Shown here: positions 63,006 through 64,000 of the stretch, one piece after another | Layout of the letters: each line of letters begins with the position of its first letter | Position numbering within the stretch: the first letter of the stretch is position 1 | Assembly (NCBI GenBank): GCA_037134895.1 | Contig: JBAXLI010000015.1 | Location: 1 to 64,000, forward strand | Length of the DNA: 64,000 nucleotides | Direction: 5' to 3' | Origin: CAIRDP01 sp037134895 | GTDB lineage: Bacteria > Bacteroidota > Bacteroidia > Bacteroidales > FEN-979 | Notes under the pieces: model-generated | What the model saw: only the letters and a program-made list of their open reading frames with translations | Database searches by the model: none | Told to the model about the DNA's origin: nothing | Program-made: the position numbers and the translations under genes

Positions 63006-63053
63006 TCATTATGGCCACTAAAATTCATTGAATCATCTTCTGATAAGTTACCC

Positions 63054-64000
63054 TTAATCAAATTTCACAAGGTCTTTGAAAAGGTCTTTAGACGCGTTGA
63101 TCTTGTCGGCATTACCATAAACACAGACTGCTCTCTGCTGCAGCATGTCGTTGATCATCTTTGAAAATCCTTTAATGTCGGAGGCTTTGGTAGTTAAAAT
63201 TGCGTCCCTGTCCTTTTGGATTTCCTCCGGTTTCCTTTTGGAGAAATAATAGTTCATTGCCGATTCTCCCTTCTGGCTGTTGGTCTGGGGAATGTCAAGA
63301 GTGGAGATTGTCCCGATAATATATCTTGTCATTGCAGTTTCATCGGCATCGAATTTATTCAGAAAATCAACAGTGGCGGAATACACATCGAATGTTTCCT
63401 TAAGGTTCGGATCACGGTAAGAAGAAAACGAGATTAATCCGGTAGCAGAGATATTTGCAGATGCGCCATAAGCACCCCCCACAACACGGATTCGCTGTCT
63501 CAGCCAGTCCCTCGATAAGATCAGGTTAAGCACCCTCATTTTACCGTCCCATGCATAACCCAGATTTTTGAAATTGTAACCTTCATAAACATACTGGACT
63601 TTTGAAGCAGTAAGAATCCCCTCGTTCTTCTTTTCGAAATTGAAAGTCCAGGTTTGTATCGGGTTCTTTGCCTGGGGCAAGGTGTTTGTAAAAATTCCAA
63701 GTTCCTTTTTAAAGGTTTCCAGTTCCTTTGTGCCGCTTGTGGTTGCTGCAATCAGGTTTTCTTTTGAGAAGAGCAGGGCTGAAACTTTTTTCAGGTTGGC
63801 AATGGTCATTTCATAATTCTTATCGAACCCTTTGGTAAGATCATTCACAAACCAGTAATAATCGAGGCCTGAAGTCAGTTCATTAAACATGCCCGAATTA
63901 CTGTAGTACGATGGCAAACGGGTTGCAGCCACCTGCGCCCCTTCCTGTTTTTTCGAGGCTTCTAGCTGTGACTGGTGCCTTGTAAGCAATGTTTTTAGGC
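63054..64000 (-). CDS. M16C-family (presequence protease type) metallopeptidase, C-terminal part
   Basis: The frame is open to the window edge, so only the last 311 or more residues are seen. Phrases fit the C-terminal M16C and inactive M16 domains of PreP-like enzymes (WLRQRIRVVGGAYGASANIS, GLISFSSYRDPNLKETFDVY, AMNYYFSKRKPEEIQKDRD). The N-terminal HxxEH zinc motif would lie outside the window. These large peptidases degrade unfolded peptides in a closed chamber. Confidence 0.75.
   Translation of the reverse strand, partial: LKTLLTRHQSQLEASKKQEGAQVAATRLPSYYSNSGMFNELTSGLDYYWFVNDLTKGFDKNYEMTIANLKKVSALLFSKENLIAATTSGTKELETFKKELGIFTNTLPQAKNPIQTWTFNFEKKNEGILTASKVQYVYEGYNFKNLGYAWDGKMRVLNLILSRDWLRQRIRVVGGAYGASANISATGLISFSSYRDPNLKETFDVYSATVDFLNKFDADETAMTRYIIGTISTLDIPQTNSQKGESAMNYYFSKRKPEEIQKDRDAILTTKASDIKGFSKMINDMLQQRAVCVYGNADKINASKDLFKDLVKFD

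Overview
The window reads as chromosomal DNA of a Bacteroidota bacterium, most likely an uncultured Bacteroidales-like lineage. Supporting signs are type IX secretion C-terminal domains on two secreted proteins, a PID-CTERM-like small protein, a GT117/DUF2723 membrane protein, a C10 peptidase, 6-bladed beta-propeller lipoproteins, very large tandem FtsX-like permeases and TAnnTTTG-type promoters. The standard bacterial code applies: TGA ends ordinary genes here. The genus cannot be told from the sequence.

Layout. Positions 1-6784 (minus strand) hold envelope and secreted proteins: a PID-CTERM-like peptide, a T9SS-exported protein, a barrel/SPOR protein, a TPR protein and a porin-like barrel. 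Positions 6909-12137 (plus) hold a GT117-type membrane glycosyltransferase and a TPR-sensor histidine kinase. A metallophosphatase, tRNA-Val(CAC) and a KirBac-like potassium channel gene broken by one in-frame TGA lie at 12134-13872. EF-G (outside any ribosomal operon), an aldo/keto reductase, an MFS sugar transporter, small secreted proteins and an M64 peptidase follow. An ECF sigma / membrane anti-sigma / surface protein operon occupies 21406-23879.

The centrepiece is 25257-52349. A membrane histidine kinase and an NtrC-type sigma54 activator are divergent from a 24 kb run of twelve same-strand genes: one LolD/MacB-type ATPase, one TolC-like outer membrane channel, one HlyD-type adaptor, eight full-length 770-806 residue FtsX/MacB-like permeases and one beta-propeller lipoprotein. 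A sigma54 -24/-12 element with exact spacing lies 32 bp before the ATPase gene, so the adjacent two-component pair probably switches on the whole set. One ATPase serving eight different permeases is the most striking system in the window.

Positions 52469-64000 hold a PQQ-type propeller, a LamG/PD40 protein, a decayed coding stretch, three small exported proteins, a carboxypeptidase-regulatory-domain protein, a C10 peptidase with T9SS tail, an S41 peptidase with TPR tail, two gene fragments beside hairpin-like repeats, and the 3' part of an M16C peptidase that runs off the window.

Across the window, at least seven loci carry tandem 7-bp repeats of different sequence. One array of about 21 units lies inside the anti-sigma reading frame, where a change of one unit would shift the frame.
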